From Prostheceraeus crozeri (taxonomy: Eukaryota > Platyhelminthes > Polycladida > Euryleptidae): a DNA stretch of 64,000 nt. The stretch lies in the NCBI GenBank assembly GCA_907163375.1, contig CAJQUW010005583.1:124001-188000 (forward strand), in the 5' to 3' direction. Position numbers and translations under genes: made by a program. Shown here piece after piece: positions 20,534-34,565 of this stretch. Numbering within the stretch: the stretch's first letter is position 1; each line of letters begins with the position of its first letter. The notes beneath the pieces are model-generated. The model saw nothing but the letters and a program-made list of their open reading frames with translations, was not told where the DNA came from and did no database searches.

Positions 20534-23103
20534 TATACAGTGCACATCGGTCCTTTGACGAGATTCATCTCTAACCCAGACAATGACATAGCACAGCAAC
20601 CAAAAAACTCTCGCTTTAACTTCCGACTAGAATCGCCGCTTCCTTCAAAACAGTTTTGCAACTTTGATTAAACCGTGAAGTGTAGAATGAAAAGATTGAA
20701 AAATTACTATGGTTTGCTGACCATTACCATCAACAGGCAGACTTCTTCAGGAAGAAATCATCAATTAAGTTACAAACATATTTTGTTCGCTTTTTGAAGT
20801 CTTGATGAATCTAAAACTACAGTCAACCCATTACTTACGTTTCCATCGGAATGTCAATTACTAAGAAGATAAACTTCATCTTCAAATAATGTAATGACTT
20901 TCAATTTAGTAAAGTGAATGCCAATTCACTTGTTTGGATGAGTTCGTCGTAATTGCTTTGTATAGATTTTTGCTTTCTGTAGCATATTCTCAACAACATA
21001 GTCGGTGACGAACAATTGCAGTTTTCAAAATTCCATCGATTGCAAAGTTTAATTCAGATACAAAATAAAAAGGATTGCATTATATACAAACAAGGCCAAA
21101 AATCTCGTTGTCACTAAGACTCAATATCTAAATCCCTAAAAGGTCTAATTATAAGCAAGTTGGCTAAAAGATCTCTGACTTCAAAATCGGTCGTGACCTA
21201 ATGTCGGTGTCTTCACTTTACATCAAATGGCCAGTGTCGACAGTTTTCGTAGATTTCGTACAGATCAATATTAATTTCATTGAGAAAACTGACTTACGGT
21301 ATCTGTTCATACACCAAACATATGAAACTCTACTTTGAGAGTCATCGGCATACACCAGAGGCTACTATTGTCTAATAATTTTCGATGGTTGCAGGCGTGT
21401 CACTTCTTCGTGTGTTCAAGGGGATGCATCCAACTGGGCCTCGTTGTGATTTCATAGAGGAATGGCTCAAGAGGAAGCGCTGTAGGCTGTGTGCTGTTAA
21501 AAGCAAAGAAAATAACCGACAGCATTCACAGAAAATGACCGTTAATATCAGATAAATATGTTGGCTTGATAAGTTGATAATAAATGATGTGACAGTTACT
21601 ACGGGGTGAGTCAAATCAAATGTCCCTATTTTTAAGTGCTGTACATCAGTGAAAATCCAACCAATTTTTCAAATGCGATATGCCAAACAAACAGTTATAA
21701 AACAAACTGTAAAAATGAGGGATATTAAAATCAAAGAAATACAGAAAGTCAAACGTTCCAAATAGTCACCACGTTCAATTTGACCTCTACTCTTCGGTAA
21801 AATTTTCTGTACTTTCGTGATGTTTGACATGAGGGATCGACATGTCTGTCGACGGACACCCGGCCAAATGCTTTGGATTTCTGCTATCATTGGCACTCTG
21901 CTATCAATTTCTACTATCATTTTAATCATTTCTGCATATCCATTTTTAATATCCTTAACCTATGGTGACCATTGTCCTATTCTATTTCCACTACCAGCAT
22001 CTGTAGTCGGTACAGTATATTAGACGTCTGTTTTGAACGTGCATGCGGCAGTGTTTGGAATCTATAGTATTAGTATATTTACAGTAAGAATGAGTAGTGT
22101 TACAAGTCTTAAGATTTCCATTTTTAACAGATATTAGGCCAAAGCTGATAAATTCTAATTCGTTGCCACGAGGAAGCTCCATTGAGTTATTTTAAGAACT
22201 GATTAATCCGATGGTTACAGTATCATTGCCTTTATACACTTGCGGATTGGAGAACGCCATCAGTTCTCATTAGGACTACTTTCATTAATAATTTAAATTA
22301 GTAAGCATTATATTCTATTATAAATGGCTGCTGGAATGAATTTCATCATCGAATGAGAATCAATAATATCAAATCATTAAATTCTTGGTGATTTAACCTC
22401 TCTTTAATGAATCCTCAAACGTTTTCAACAGGTCAACAGTTATCAAACTTCATGAACTGAATGTCGATGGGAAATCGATCACCAGACAGTCGATCAACTT
22501 CCAGGAAGTTGCCTTCGAAGTGGCGAAGTGAATATCTAGCAAATCGTGCACCAGTCACAACATGCCACTCGGGATTTGTTTTTCGGTTATGATAAGTCCT
22601 CAATCATATCTCTTTAAGAATCTCTGGAAAAAGGGTCAAGTCATTGGCTTTTTTGAAGATTTGGGTGGATGAATAACTGAACTGGCTAATCAATAGTGTT
22701 ATGCGGCAGACGTCTTGAGCTAACTCATACACTTGCAAAAAGAAGCCCAGAAACGCCCACTAGCAATGCTGGATCTCTGACAAAAGCGGGCTCAAGTGAC
22801 CGAATCTTTGGAGCTGATGATAGAAGGACCGCTTTCGGATGACTTAGAAGATTTTAAATCATCTCAATTGTCGATTGTGTCGGTAACTCACTGAAGTCCA
22901 TTTCTGAAGATTAAGATTCAGAAACATTGGCTTTCAAATTTTTGCGTCTTGATGAGCTTGAATTATACAAGAATAAGAAAATGGACATCTCATCAGCGCT
23001 CATTTGAACTACATATGATTTGTGTGGTATTGATCACCGAAAAAATATACTGATACAAATTCAAATTACCATAAATTCATTTTATATTTCACAATCCAAC
23101 GTT
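20534..23103. other. AT-rich stretch, nothing recognised
   Basis: Open frames are up to about 86 residues, without known motif. No terminal repeats or RNA genes were found by eye. Confidence 0.4.
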
Positions 23104-23527
23104 CTATATAATAACTGCTTCCATAATAAAGTTGATGTCTTCCACAGTGAATCCTTCATCTAATCCGTGACATGTTCGCTGCTGAAAACTCCACTCAGAA
23201 ACAAGGTTGCATAATCCATATAATCCATACAGGATTACGTAAGCATATAATTTTAATGGATATATTTTTCTCCTACTTAATGGATCGCTTGGTCTGCCAC
23301 CCAGTTTCCTTAAAATATGATATGCACGCAATGGAAATTGACATAGATATTCGCCTCTCTTTGACTGGTGATTCGTCAAGCGCGCGCATCGCAGAAAGTA
23401 GCTCGCATCAACGAACACAGGAACTTCAGCGGTCATGATGCAGGCAGGCCTGTCAAGTGAAAATTTCCTATCTTCGACTCAATTTTTCTCCGTGATAAAT
23501 TCGTCAAATGGAAATATTATTCACGCC
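23104..23527 (-). repeat. Unrecognised repeated unit, copy 1 (part), with 110-aa open frame
   Basis: The reverse complement of this stretch and of 24057-24195 matches 43880-44247 in order, once the hAT copy at 23528-24048 is removed. The frame on the minus strand (23104-23436) contains VDASYFLRCARLTNHQSKRG and YLCQFPLRA. The other copy reads ADTSYFCNARACPITQP and, after one shift, KDQYLCQIISLA. Protein-level likeness suggests that this part once coded for something. I do not recognise the family, and it may be a transposon or a duplicated exon. Confidence 0.55.
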
Positions 23528-24048
23528 CACAGAATTAGATCGTTTAATCGTGTCACTTTGCTAGAAGTGCAAACTGATTCAAACAGATGGCACATGCGGG
23601 AACTTAATAAGTGGGCAAAAATAAATGTTTAATACCTTACAGAGATAGGAAAAATAGTCGTGCGTCGCTTACAGATTGCTCTGAATTCCTTCAAAATGCT
23701 CCGATCGCAACGACTCCTTCAGATTCGAGGAATTCAGATCATTGCGCAAAAGCTTTCTCGATAATGTTGGTCCCTCCGATCATTTTAAAAAAGTTAGCAG
23801 GCGCATGAAGAAACGTTCACAAACTTCTCTGTAGAACTTGACATCGTCTGTGTCTCTTTGCTGTGTGATCCGGTTGATAACAGTCACTGAAACTTTGCAC
23901 AATTTGGCGTGTTTAATGTTGAACTGGCTGCTCATTGTTCGATTGCTATGGTATTATGTCAGCTGATTGTGCCATTTCATTTACGTTACATGTTCCAATG
24001 CTTCCTTTCTAGTCAAAAAGAAGAAGAGACGACCTGTCTAATTCTGTG
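23528..24048 (+). mobile_element. hAT-type MITE, CACAGAATTAGA family, copy 2
   Basis: This 521-bp copy has CACAGAATTAGA ends and flanks TTCACGCC (23520-23527) and TTCACACC (24049-24056), a target duplication with one change. It interrupts the unrecognised unit. The matching uninterrupted site in the other copy of that unit lies near 44040 (GGTGTGGATAAT). Confidence 0.9.
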
Positions 24049-24056
24049 TTCACACC

Positions 24057-24203
24057 GTTCCACTCTTCACGATCTAAATCTACTGACAGTGCAAGTTCTA
24101 AGTGGTGTCAATCTTTTGGTTCGTCAGAATTCAGGCTTGAATTTGAATTGCGTTCAACCGAAAATTGATCTTTTTGCCCCTCGCGATTATTTCTGGTTGT
24201 GAC
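24057..24203 (-). repeat. Unrecognised repeated unit, copy 1 (other part)
   Basis: The reverse complement shares TAGATTTAGATCGTGAAGAG, TCAAGCCTGAAT and CGAGGGGCAA with 43895-44050 in the same order. It is cut from its other half by the MITE at 23528-24048. Confidence 0.65.
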
Positions 24204-24466
24204 CATAGAAATAAATTGTTTATCTGAAGTTCGCTAGAATGGAAATTGACTCAAGGTCGCGGCACATCCGGGGGAACTAAGTTGGGGGGGGGGGATTGAA
24301 GAACCAATTAAAAGCTTCGATTTACTCATGTGACTGATTCTAACCCAATGATACAGACGTTGGCAGGTGCATCTAAGTGAAAATGCGTGCGATTTATGTG
24401 CCGTTATTTTGCATTGCATGAAGCTTAATTTCCATTCTAGAGGTTTTATTGCTGTCAATTTCTATG
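24204..24466. mobile_element. Short hAT-type MITE (CATAGAAAT family), TSD GTTGTGAC
   Basis: At 263 bp it starts CATAGAAAT and ends with the inverse. Each end also has CTAGAATGGAAATT 20-30 bases inside, as in the long element at 15173. GTTGTGAC is duplicated exactly at 24196-24203 and 24467-24474. A run of 11 G lies near 24284-24294. Confidence 0.85.
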
Positions 24467-24474
24467 GTTGTGAC

Positions 24475-27400
24475 CATCAGTTTTGAGGAAAGTCATCTCT
24501 AGACCCGAACACGTAGACAAAGCAATATATTTCTGTGGGTTCAAGAATTTGACATGGCTGACGACTGAGTAGACTATTACTTCTTGTCTTTCATTGTGGC
24601 TACGACCTTTTCAGACACTTCCTCGGATCTGACAGTACACAGTCTCCCAGACTGCTTGTGATTTCATCAAGCGACCTTTGTTGTGCGAATTCTTTTTATA
24701 GCCCTCATTACAACAATTTTATTGCACTAATTTCAGAGTGTTCACTTCTTTTCAAAGGTTTTTGGCTATCTTGTAACTACCGCAATTACTTTTAGAGGAT
24801 TTTTGCTCTTTAAACAATAAATGGATCATTTCACAAAAGCGATCGTTTCATTCTGAGTAGTCAGCTATTATACAACAGAGGTTTCCATACTCAAGAAATA
24901 ATTCTTTTCGAAATCGAACTGCTCCCAAGATAATAACATGTGCTGAAAACTATCGCCCCACAACGGTCTTGATACAGTTCTGTGGTTTTAATCTGTGGTA
25001 GCACTAATTGTGCCCGTTAAAAGTCGGTTAGAAAACACCGTATTCAGTTATTTGTTCACAAATAGATTTGTCTGAGGAGTTCTTGCGCATTAAGTCATGA
25101 TATCTCTGCAGTATACCTTTCATATATTCTTGTACCAATATTTCAAGTAATTACATTATTTTACTTTCTCAAATTGTCAGCAGATCTCAAATGCTTGGCA
25201 ACGGTCGTTTCTTCAGAAATAGGCCGACTTTTAAATGTTTATGAATAATTGACATCAAACTAAGCTAATCATGAAGAAGATGAGCTATTTTGCAAATTGC
25301 TGCGATGGTCATCAGATGAGACTATCATGCTAAATTGCTAAAAGTTTCCAACACTATCTTAAAGAAAATAAAGGCGAATATCGGTTTTCCAAGTTTCTAT
25401 TTTTTTGACTCATGTCTCATCACTTTTAGGGGAATTGCCCGAAACACAATTCAATTTCAAAACATCAGCTTTTTATTTTTTTCTCAATATATGAAGCAGA
25501 GTATATTTCTTCTTAAGAAGAGCCTTACGCCGTTATCTCACGAAGTCAGAGTGAAATTTGCTTCAAATATAATTTTCATTTGAGTAATTGCGCAGTGGTT
25601 AAGTGTCGGACACTAGACACTTCATAATGACCAATCTTAGTGGTGCATGTAAATTGTTTGTTTCAGGTTTGCAAGTGAGAATGAAAATCCCTTGTATCAG
25701 TTTGCGCAACTGAAAACACAATGTAAAACGTAGCTTTCTTTTCCATATTGTGAAATCATTGTCACTTAAAATTTTAGAATAATAATGATAATGCCGAAAG
25801 CGTCTGCATTCTTATGAGATATACATTATGAATTATACATGCAAATTTATCTGCATCAGCACATGGGTGCGCTAATCTTTTTGGACGCTAATCAATTGAG
25901 TAGTTGATTATAAAATGGGCAACGGACTACAATATACAAGTAGCATTCATGTAGGCCCTATATGCACCGCACATGTTGGGAGGGATACAGAAATAGCAAA
26001 AAATCATTTTGAAGTCAGCAGTGGGAAATTTGTACCGACGAACTAAGAAAATGAAAAGTACCGGTAAGCTGCCAGTTGAAAAGCGATAGCGGAATAGCAA
26101 ATTGTAGTCTAGTAATCGTACCCACCTCAGCATCTAACAAATTTTAACGAAATTGCAAATGAAGTCATAATAATAATAAGACAGAGACTTGATATGATGT
26201 TGGCTTTATGGGATGGGATGGGAATCCCATGGGAATTCCAATGCTTTCGCAGTGGGAAATTCCGTCCCACCAGCAAGCCTGGTCAGCGGATCTGGAGCGG
26301 ATCGCAAACATTCATGTATAAAGGAGCTTTGGTAGATCAATACCTTAAGGAAGCCATGTTTTACATTAAGCCTACTTTCCCGCATTGCAGGCTGTTATAT
26401 TTACATTTGCAAGTGTAACGGAATAATAACTGATTGTATTACTGATTAGATGGCGTGCGTGTGCGAAAAAATCTGCTCTAGAGACAAAAATAAATGTGTG
26501 TGACATTCAAGACATCGACATAGGCGTATGATTACTTGAAATAGGATATATCAAGCAGGCTAGTACTGCGCAGATGGAGTTCGGTTCATGTCTTGCCGCA
26601 GTCTCTACTCGATGTAACGGCAGTTTCGGAATTATCTCTTATCAATTATGTCGCATTCGGAAAACTCAATCGATGAACATCAAAGTGAATATTTTCTGAA
26701 AGTTTTTTACTGCTTAGTCCATTAATTGCAATTTTTGATTAGTCTAATTGCAAGTTTTAAATCATGAATAATATGAAGCAGTAACTTGCTCATTTTTTCA
26801 TGTGGGACAGAAATCATAAGAGAACATAAGATATTTTTTTTTAAATGCACATTCAAAGCAATTTTTGAAGACAAGATCACGATAATATAATCGCAATTCC
26901 GAAAATGATATGGTCTCGTATAGAACAATGGAGTTGGCATCTTCTATTTCTCTAAGAAAATGGATAGACTCATTACTACCTGCCGCACTACTTAAAGGCT
27001 TGTTCGAACCAAAGTCGTACAAACTATTTCTTTATGGACCAACATCGGCGACGCGCAGACGTATTCCCTCAAATTTAATCTGCATCAATTTCCTCAATTT
27101 AATCTAAGCGGAAATGAAACTGAGGAATGTACAAATATTCCATCTTTGTCAAAATCATCGTTACACTTTTGATCTTACATACTATCGTTCGCCTGTAGCT
27201 TAGTCATCGTGTAATCGATGATTCGGCGACGGTGAATTTAGATGTCGGAATGCCTTCTTGGCTGTTAATCTCCATCAATAAATGTGTAGGAACGGGCATC
27301 ATATCTTCGTATTAAGATTGATGTATCATTCCAACGTGTTCGTAGGCGCATCATACTCAATAAGACTTTTTATGGCATGTCCACAGTTAGCAGAGTAAAG

Positions 27401-30310
27401 GTCTTTTCTCACCAAATGCAACATTGCTCTTCATGAAGCGGACGAAACGCTTAGCTGCGCCTCTTTGGATTATTCGAGCTAGGTCACTCCGTAAGAAATC
27501 ATCAAATGGAAATCAATATTTATTCTGTCAATGAGAAAACTTAACTACTTATGCGCAGAAAGGTAAATCTACAATATTTCATCATGCATAAAATCAAAAT
27601 CAGAATATTCCCATGTTTAACGATGTACGTATTTATTGAGAGATTAATACAATTTGCCAGTTTAACCAAGGTTGGACTTTGGGTTTTGGGTTATCCTTGT
27701 GTAAGTGATACACACTTGGCTTTTCTGTACAAAACGTGGGTCTTCTATCAAGGCTGCATATGCACAAATCATGTTATAAAAATAAATATTTTGATTTGAA
27801 TCTTAGGAGAACTACATGATAAGAGCATAAAATGTTCAGTTTTTTATCAAAATTCCACTCAATTCACAGAATACTTTAAATTTAAACATATGCTTGTGGT
27901 ACTTGCGGTTACTAGCTATTTAATATTGGGCTTGACAATGCCTCGGATTGAAAGTTCGCATATATTGTATCTGCTGTAAGCTTGCATGTATTTTGTTACA
28001 CTTGTGTATTTTGAATTTTATGCATTTCATTCACCCGTATTTTGTATATTCATACCCCTCAACTGTCTGAGGTAGCTGATAGCTATCCAAAAATGAATTT
28101 ATTCCAATTCTGTATTCTAAAATTGTTTAACCATGTACTCACTACGCAGCTATGATATCTATTATGTCTGTATATGTTTCTGAATGATAAATTAAAAGCA
28201 ATTGCTTGTGTAATCTTCAGTATTAATGTTAATTAGTGTAATTCACTCTTAATTAAATCAAAGATCTTCAATTAGTTAGTTTATCAGTGTAGGTTAAATT
28301 AAAGGAAATCTTTATAGCGTAAATGATTTACTTAGGCTACTAATTGCAATAAAAACTTCTCATGGCCCCAATAGGAATTTTGGCCTATAATGGAATCTTT
28401 ATGTCAGCACAAAATACAAAGAATGCACTTCGTTCATTTGATTCTACTCATTTATTTAAAGTTGGGCTTGGGCTTTGGGTTTTGACCCAAGTTTTGGCCC
28501 AAACCTTGAATTCGGTATACCCAATACAAGTTTTTGCCCAACCTTGGTTTAACCCTCAGAGAACTTGGGGGTCCACAATTATCTATTTCACTTTTCTATC
28601 TATCTACCCCTCATCCCCATGCAAGATCATCATTTCTGATTCTGCATGTGATATTTCTTTTTAGATGAATCAGTAGAAGTATGGCAGACAGACCTAGGGG
28701 CACACTGGACTCACTCAGGTTTCAGAGGGTGAAGAAATTCCCATCCAAAAATGTCTACTGTCAGATGAAAAATGATTTCGCGCATGTGCATAATGGTACA
28801 CATTGCATGAAAATCATCTCATTGCTTGCATCATGTTCGTGCATGTGCGCTGTACTATAAGATCGTAAAACGCGAGTATTTTGTTCTCGCACATGATCGT
28901 GCGTGATTGGTTGAACAATTCAGTATAAATCAGTGTTCAAGATCATTCATGGTTCGACAGCAAAATAAGACTGTTGATAAGGCTTTCGCCGCATTAATTT
29001 CTCCACAGCTGTTTTGAGATCCAAAAGTGTAGCAATTATGGATCCGGGCAGGCCCATTTCCGATAGGGATGGATCAAATAATGGACAAATACAGGGGTTC
29101 CGCTGATGAGAATCAATCAATTTCAAGAACATTAACTATCTGAGGCTTTGTTGCAGCAGTAGGTAGGCGACTGAAACTGCCTCCTAATGCAACTGATATT
29201 GTGGCAAATGTTGTTGACTTTTTAAGACGCCATATTTTCGCATATGTGTCCTAAGAAGGATGAACGACACTCAAAGGATTAATTACATCAATATGCTACA
29301 CGCAAACATAATTGTTTCCCAATCTTTTGACATCGATTTGAGAAGGAAAGCAAAGAATTTGTAAACGGGGTCCACAAGACCCCTCAGGTCTAAAAAGGTG
29401 TGAAAAATCTCAGATCTCTGGGGGTAAGTCACAATGAACACCAACCATGCATCCTACAAACATCTGTGGGAATTCTGTAGCCTTGACATTCATTCCTGTA
29501 CTCTCTTACTTACGAGCAAATTATTAGCCCACAATAAATTAAGAAATATAATAATCATCTGCAGCACTGTGCTCGCACCTGTGTAAACATGACCGCACGC
29601 TTTGCTGTGTCCGCACCGTTGTCCACAATATCCACATTAACTCATATAAATGTCTACTTGCATTATCAAATGCTGATATAACAGTAGCACATAATTTGAT
29701 TATAATTTTTTCAAGAGCATAATTGCCCAAATCAACTTATTAAGCATCATATTCATCATCAAAATTCAATGAATAGAATATTCATAAGCAACAGTATTCA
29801 GCCGTTTTCGGTTACTATCAATTTAACGAATGGCAATCCGAGGACAAGGAGAAAATCATCAAGGCCTTTGTTAAGTATAAATGTATTGTGCCAGTCACTA
29901 CGAGTGCGGCACTTGAGGTGCAACCAAAAGCCTGTTTCTAATGAGCAGCGTGCACTACAGTGAAAAAGAATCATAAGCAAATATAATGTAATCGTGTAAT
30001 CTCTTCAAGCTGTCATATAATCAACGTATGCACATTCCTCATGGGACATGCAGATTCGAATGACCATAAACAAACTATTATAACTTGATTGATACTACAT
30101 TTGTTTTCAAAAATTTAGGTTTCCTCTACGCCGGAGCGATATATCGGTTTAGAAACATAAAGAAACATTATTTCTTAAAAACAGTACCTATGACGTGTAT
30201 GCGCAATTGCGTAATTGCAGGCGGTCACAAATGAACGTTAAATTCAGGCTTTAGTGTCCATACCGATCGAAAATTGGAATACCTGTAGCGGGTATCACCG
30301 CATCTCATTA
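24475..30310. other. Long AT-rich stretch, mostly unassigned
   Basis: No gene recognised. Frames reach 100 residues (28362-28664) but have no motif. A GGGATGGGAATCCC palindrome-rich spot lies at 26212-26280. AACCAAGGTTGG-containing words face each other at about 27663-27676 and 28540-28556. Tandem TGGGCTTTGGG-like words lie near 28465-28560. Confidence 0.4.
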
Positions 30311-30319
30311 CTCTTTGGG

Positions 30320-30960
30320 TTTCTGAGGAAAACCTGGAAAATGGAAATTGCGATGGAAGAGAGGTGCTTCAGAACAAAAACGGAGACGAAGAATCCAATA
30401 TACAGAATCAACAGATAAGCAGATAAAGAAGTTTTATCATCTAGAACAGTTCATTAGGTGCTGGATGAAGAGATAGATAGCCCCTAAAATTCAAGAAGGA
30501 TGGAAAACGTGGAGGAAAAGACACTAGATGCGAGATGGTAATAAAACCAACCATGATATAGAATGGAGGGAGTATGTGTAGGACTCACAGACACATGATG
30601 GACATTGCTGAAATGAAGTTGTTGAAGTTGTTGATCTTTGGAATAATATGGAAACGCCGAATCCAAAATGACATCATCAGAAGGCGGGTGCAGGTCTCAG
30701 AGATTCAAAAGAAATTCCACGATGTTTCATCCATAGAAGAGAAAAAAAGACCCATACGACAAAGCTGTGCCCAACTGGAAAGAACCTTAGAACCGAAACC
30801 CTAGAAGACCGGGGAGATGGTTGGACTGTGTAAAGGAAGATCTTAAAGAAAAGAAACTGGGGGACCTCCCTTCTTGTGAATAGAATAGAATCAATAGAAT
30901 GCAGCTGATCGCGTCAAATAGAAGACACTGACCAAAAACGGCGCCTCTACTAGAAATGTG
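30320..30960 (+). pseudogene. 3' relic of a LINE reverse-transcriptase ORF
   Basis: Two pieces fit the tail of LINE proteins of the type with a conserved thumb and C-terminal region. WKRRIQNDIIRRRVQV (frame at about 30649-30696) resembles the RIRNExIRxRVGV motif. RRPGRWLDCVKEDLKEKKLG (about 30802-30861) resembles the GRPxxRWxDxVKxDLKxxGL terminal motif. They lie in different frames with stops around them, so the copy is dead. There is no RT core. It differs from the LINE at 37.7-40.3 kb, whose tail reads GRSRYRWEE. Confidence 0.5.
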
Positions 30961-33900
30961 AATTTCTTGACTGAATATTGTAATATAGTTAGTAGTGTGA
31001 ATAGTTAATTTGAACACCATCTCGATGATATTTGAAACAAGCGGGTTTGAGATTTTGAATAAACTGCTCAATTATCTTAGTTGAGAAATAAATACTGCCG
31101 AACTGCTCAAATGTTTAATAGTGAAATCACCGCTACGTGACATTTTCTCAAAATATGCTCGATTGTACGCTGCTCTTTGTATTCCTAGACATTTTGAATG
31201 GTTTGTGGTCACGTTTTTCTGGCATTTGGAGAATCTGCACAAACAAAATATTTGACAGCAGAATTTCAGACTTCAAAAAGCAATCAATGATTTTCGCAAA
31301 CATAAGCGTGAGAAGAATGCGTGATTACAATAACATTCGCTTCTTATTTGCTGAAAATTTATCTTTTTGTTTCGAAATATGTCATTAGCTACCTTTTGAG
31401 CAAGAAATTCTCGTACATGATTGTAAGTGTCATATCAAGATAAGAAAAATGTTGATGGGAAAAAGAAGGCATCGCTTCCGGTAAAAATTGAAAAGAAATG
31501 TCCGCATGAAAAGGAAAACTGTAGTACTTGGCTTTAACTATAATGTCTTACATTGTGGAATAAGTAGGCCTAGCATGTTTCTACATGCATTTTGTATTCG
31601 ACGATACACAAGGAGAATCAATTTTAAAATTCAACATGAAGTGCTGTGTTTGATCAAAACTTACATTTATATACAAATTACAGATAACAAAATGCACAAC
31701 GAAATGTTCACATTAATTCCTTGCTAAAGATCGTTAAATTGTAATCACTATTTTTACGAATGTACGGTGCGATAATACAAATGATATTCAATGATTCAAT
31801 TTACTTGGCAGTAGACATGAGGAGGTATCACATGCGCACGTGTAGTAAGATTTCAGCAGATAGGTAATTGTTGTTTTGTCGTTATACAGTACATGCTGAT
31901 TCGGTGTAAAACTAAAATCATTTGAAGATGTCCACAGATTGCTAAGCAGGAGAGAAAAATTGTCGCTCATGATTAAAGCAAAGATCTTGGTTTCTTGTTT
32001 CGATTTTGCGAGTATACCGTTTATGCTTTACCTCCATATAGCAGAAATTTGTACTCTCAGAATCAGAGCTTATGGATGTTGCGAGAGATTATGGCGATTG
32101 ATATCGTTGATCAAGTTCCATAATTCAAAATTCAATTTCAACAAAAAATATGGCTTTGATTCTTCATGGTATAAATGTCTGATTACCATGCTGGCGCTGT
32201 GGCTTTGTGGTATAGAGAGGGGTGACTTTTAAAGCAGGTACATTCTGCATTCTTTCTAAGCAGTCAGCGCAAAAGAAAGAGAATGGATAAATTAAAAAAA
32301 CAAGGGTCACATGGATGAAAGGCGCCTGTAATTTACTGCATTTATTCACTTGCTCATATCCACTGCCAGAATGGTCTTTAGAGACAACTAATTGAGAAAA
32401 CTATCGGCTGATTACATCCAGAATGTTAACATTGCATGCCACGTAAGATGGATTTTTGGCATCGTTATCAGGTGAGCGGCTCTTTTGTATAAGAAATGAG
32501 ACAAATCCCTAAGGTTTTATTGAAACTGATTGACAACTTCATAGTTGAAAAGTCTTTTATCACTTCCTCTATACGTCTATAATTTCTCTAGACATCGGAA
32601 AATTATAATTTGACTGGTGTTCTGCTTTCATATTTCATGAATTTGAAAACACGAAACGATATGGATTTTCGTTGCCAAAAAATTCAAAAACATGACAAAT
32701 AATATGAAAATGCAAGGAAAGGAGAAATCTGTTGAGAGAAACTACAAAAGTAACTGCAATTACAAAAAAGATTTGTTGATGACGAAATTCAAATCAAACA
32801 AAATATGCGATCCATTTGAAAGAAATAGAGTCTTTCAAACATAATACGGAACATCAGCCAAGTGCTCTTGAGATAGTTCTTCACAATGAAAGCCTCTCGG
32901 TATGTTTGAGGTCGCGACCGCATTTTGGACTCGGTATGTGCAATATTGTTGCTGTTTGCATATTCTGGATCAAAGTCACATCATTTGGTTTCTGTTTCAA
33001 TAAAAGAAGCTACCTGCTTTTCCAGAACTTTTTATTACCAATAGTTTGCTCAACATAGATGATTGATTAAACGTTACTGGTACATTGTCTGTCCCCAGAA
33101 GTAGAAGCAAAGTTTCGGATGCTTTATTGTGCTTCTTCGATTTGATCACCACCAGCTGCAACTATTCTCTTAAGATATGACTTATGCAGCTCAAATCAAA
33201 TAATGTAAAGAATGATAAACATCGATACAAGGGTAAAGGGAGGAAGCTAATATATAATTATTACATTTAGGAAGCATTCATTTTGTTACTCTAGTATTCG
33301 TATTTATCAATCAACATAATTTAGCAAAATGAGACAATTTTATATAATTCTTCTACAGGTCAGTTGATTTTTGAGTATCATCAAATTATCATTGGAGAAT
33401 AACAGTATCATAGAGATAATGGACACAACTTCGTGGGATTAGCATTTGACTTATGAAATGTAATTATTTTAGGCCTTACTGATTATTTTGCATGTTAATA
33501 CGTCATTTACTTGCTTAGGAGAAGCTTTCCTGAAAACTATTTTGTCTAACAATACGAAGTTTTAAACAAGGAAAACTCAAGAGCAAACGAAACAGAAGGG
33601 TCATAAAGATTAAGATGACTTTAAGTTTTATAGAAGTTTTATAGATTTTAAGAATCTGACTCTCTTTGCTCACTATCTCAGCCCTTGCAGGAGTTCCTGC
33701 TGTTCGAACGTCACAACGCCGCTAACTGGAACTATATTTGTGGATTCTCGAAAGTATTTTTCTATTTCAAGAAATTTTCGTCAGCAAATTTAATGATTGC
33801 TTTGAAGTTCGCTCTCAAATCACAGCGAATACAGAAATCTACTGTCTCTATCTTCTGCTTCAATAATCTGCAATTGACATGTGAATGACTGTGAACACAA

Positions 33901-34390
33901 CTCACTTTTTGACGACTCTTTTTGATGAAGGATGAAATCAAAGTTTTAGGTCTGTCAAGAATGCAATGTCAAAGTGTATCATATCAACTTTATCATACAT
34001 CACAGTAATTCAATCTTCTTTGTCAATTGGTTGATCTGCATGATCGAATAAAGAGATGCAGAAAATGACTCATTGACCAATCAGAGTGGCGGACGTTACT
34101 CTTATCTTTATCTGATAGAAGCAGCTTTTGTTTCGTATCAATTGACTCATGCCAGGAAAGTATCAAATGATGTATTTCTCACTCATTTATTGAATTCAAT
34201 TTCTCATCAAATGAGCTGAAATAAGCAGAAGATTTACGTCTATCAAATAGATATCTAATTATACATGTGCATGCTCAAAGTTAGAGTTTGAAATTGTACA
34301 GAGTGCTTTCTTACCTAATGCCTGATAGTTATATTAGCATGTATTCATTAATACTAGTCCTTTGATGAGACCAATGGAGAAGAAGGATCA
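30960..34390. other. AT-rich stretch, nothing recognised
   Basis: Short open frames only (up to 97 residues at 31939-32232), no motif, no clear repeat ends. Confidence 0.4.
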
Positions 34391-34397
34391 TGATCCG

Positions 34398-34565
34398 GAA
34401 ATATATATAAGCACAGGTATAATGGTGGTGACGCCCGCATGAGTTTCTGCAGGGAACGAGGCAGAAAATGAGGGTGTGACAGAAAGACGTATGACCATTA
34501 GAAATCTGCGCGTCTGTCGAGCTCTAGCCGAAGTTCCTCTCCTTGTCAGGCAGGAAAGAAAAGAA
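34398..34565 (-). repeat. Dispersed ~150 bp repeat, copy 2
   Basis: The reverse complement carries TGACAAGGAGAGGAAC, GACAGACGCGCAGATT, GCCTCGTTCCCTGCAGAAAC. It is the longest of the three copies and faces copy 3, 450 bp away, in inverted orientation. Confidence 0.55.

Noticed and set aside
27660-28556. Possible element bounded by facing AACCAAGGTTGG words
   Set aside because: The word is itself nearly palindromic, the matching part is short and no target duplication was found.
28900-28960. CAGTATAAATCAG as a TATA box
   Set aside because: AT-rich background makes such words common and no gene follows.
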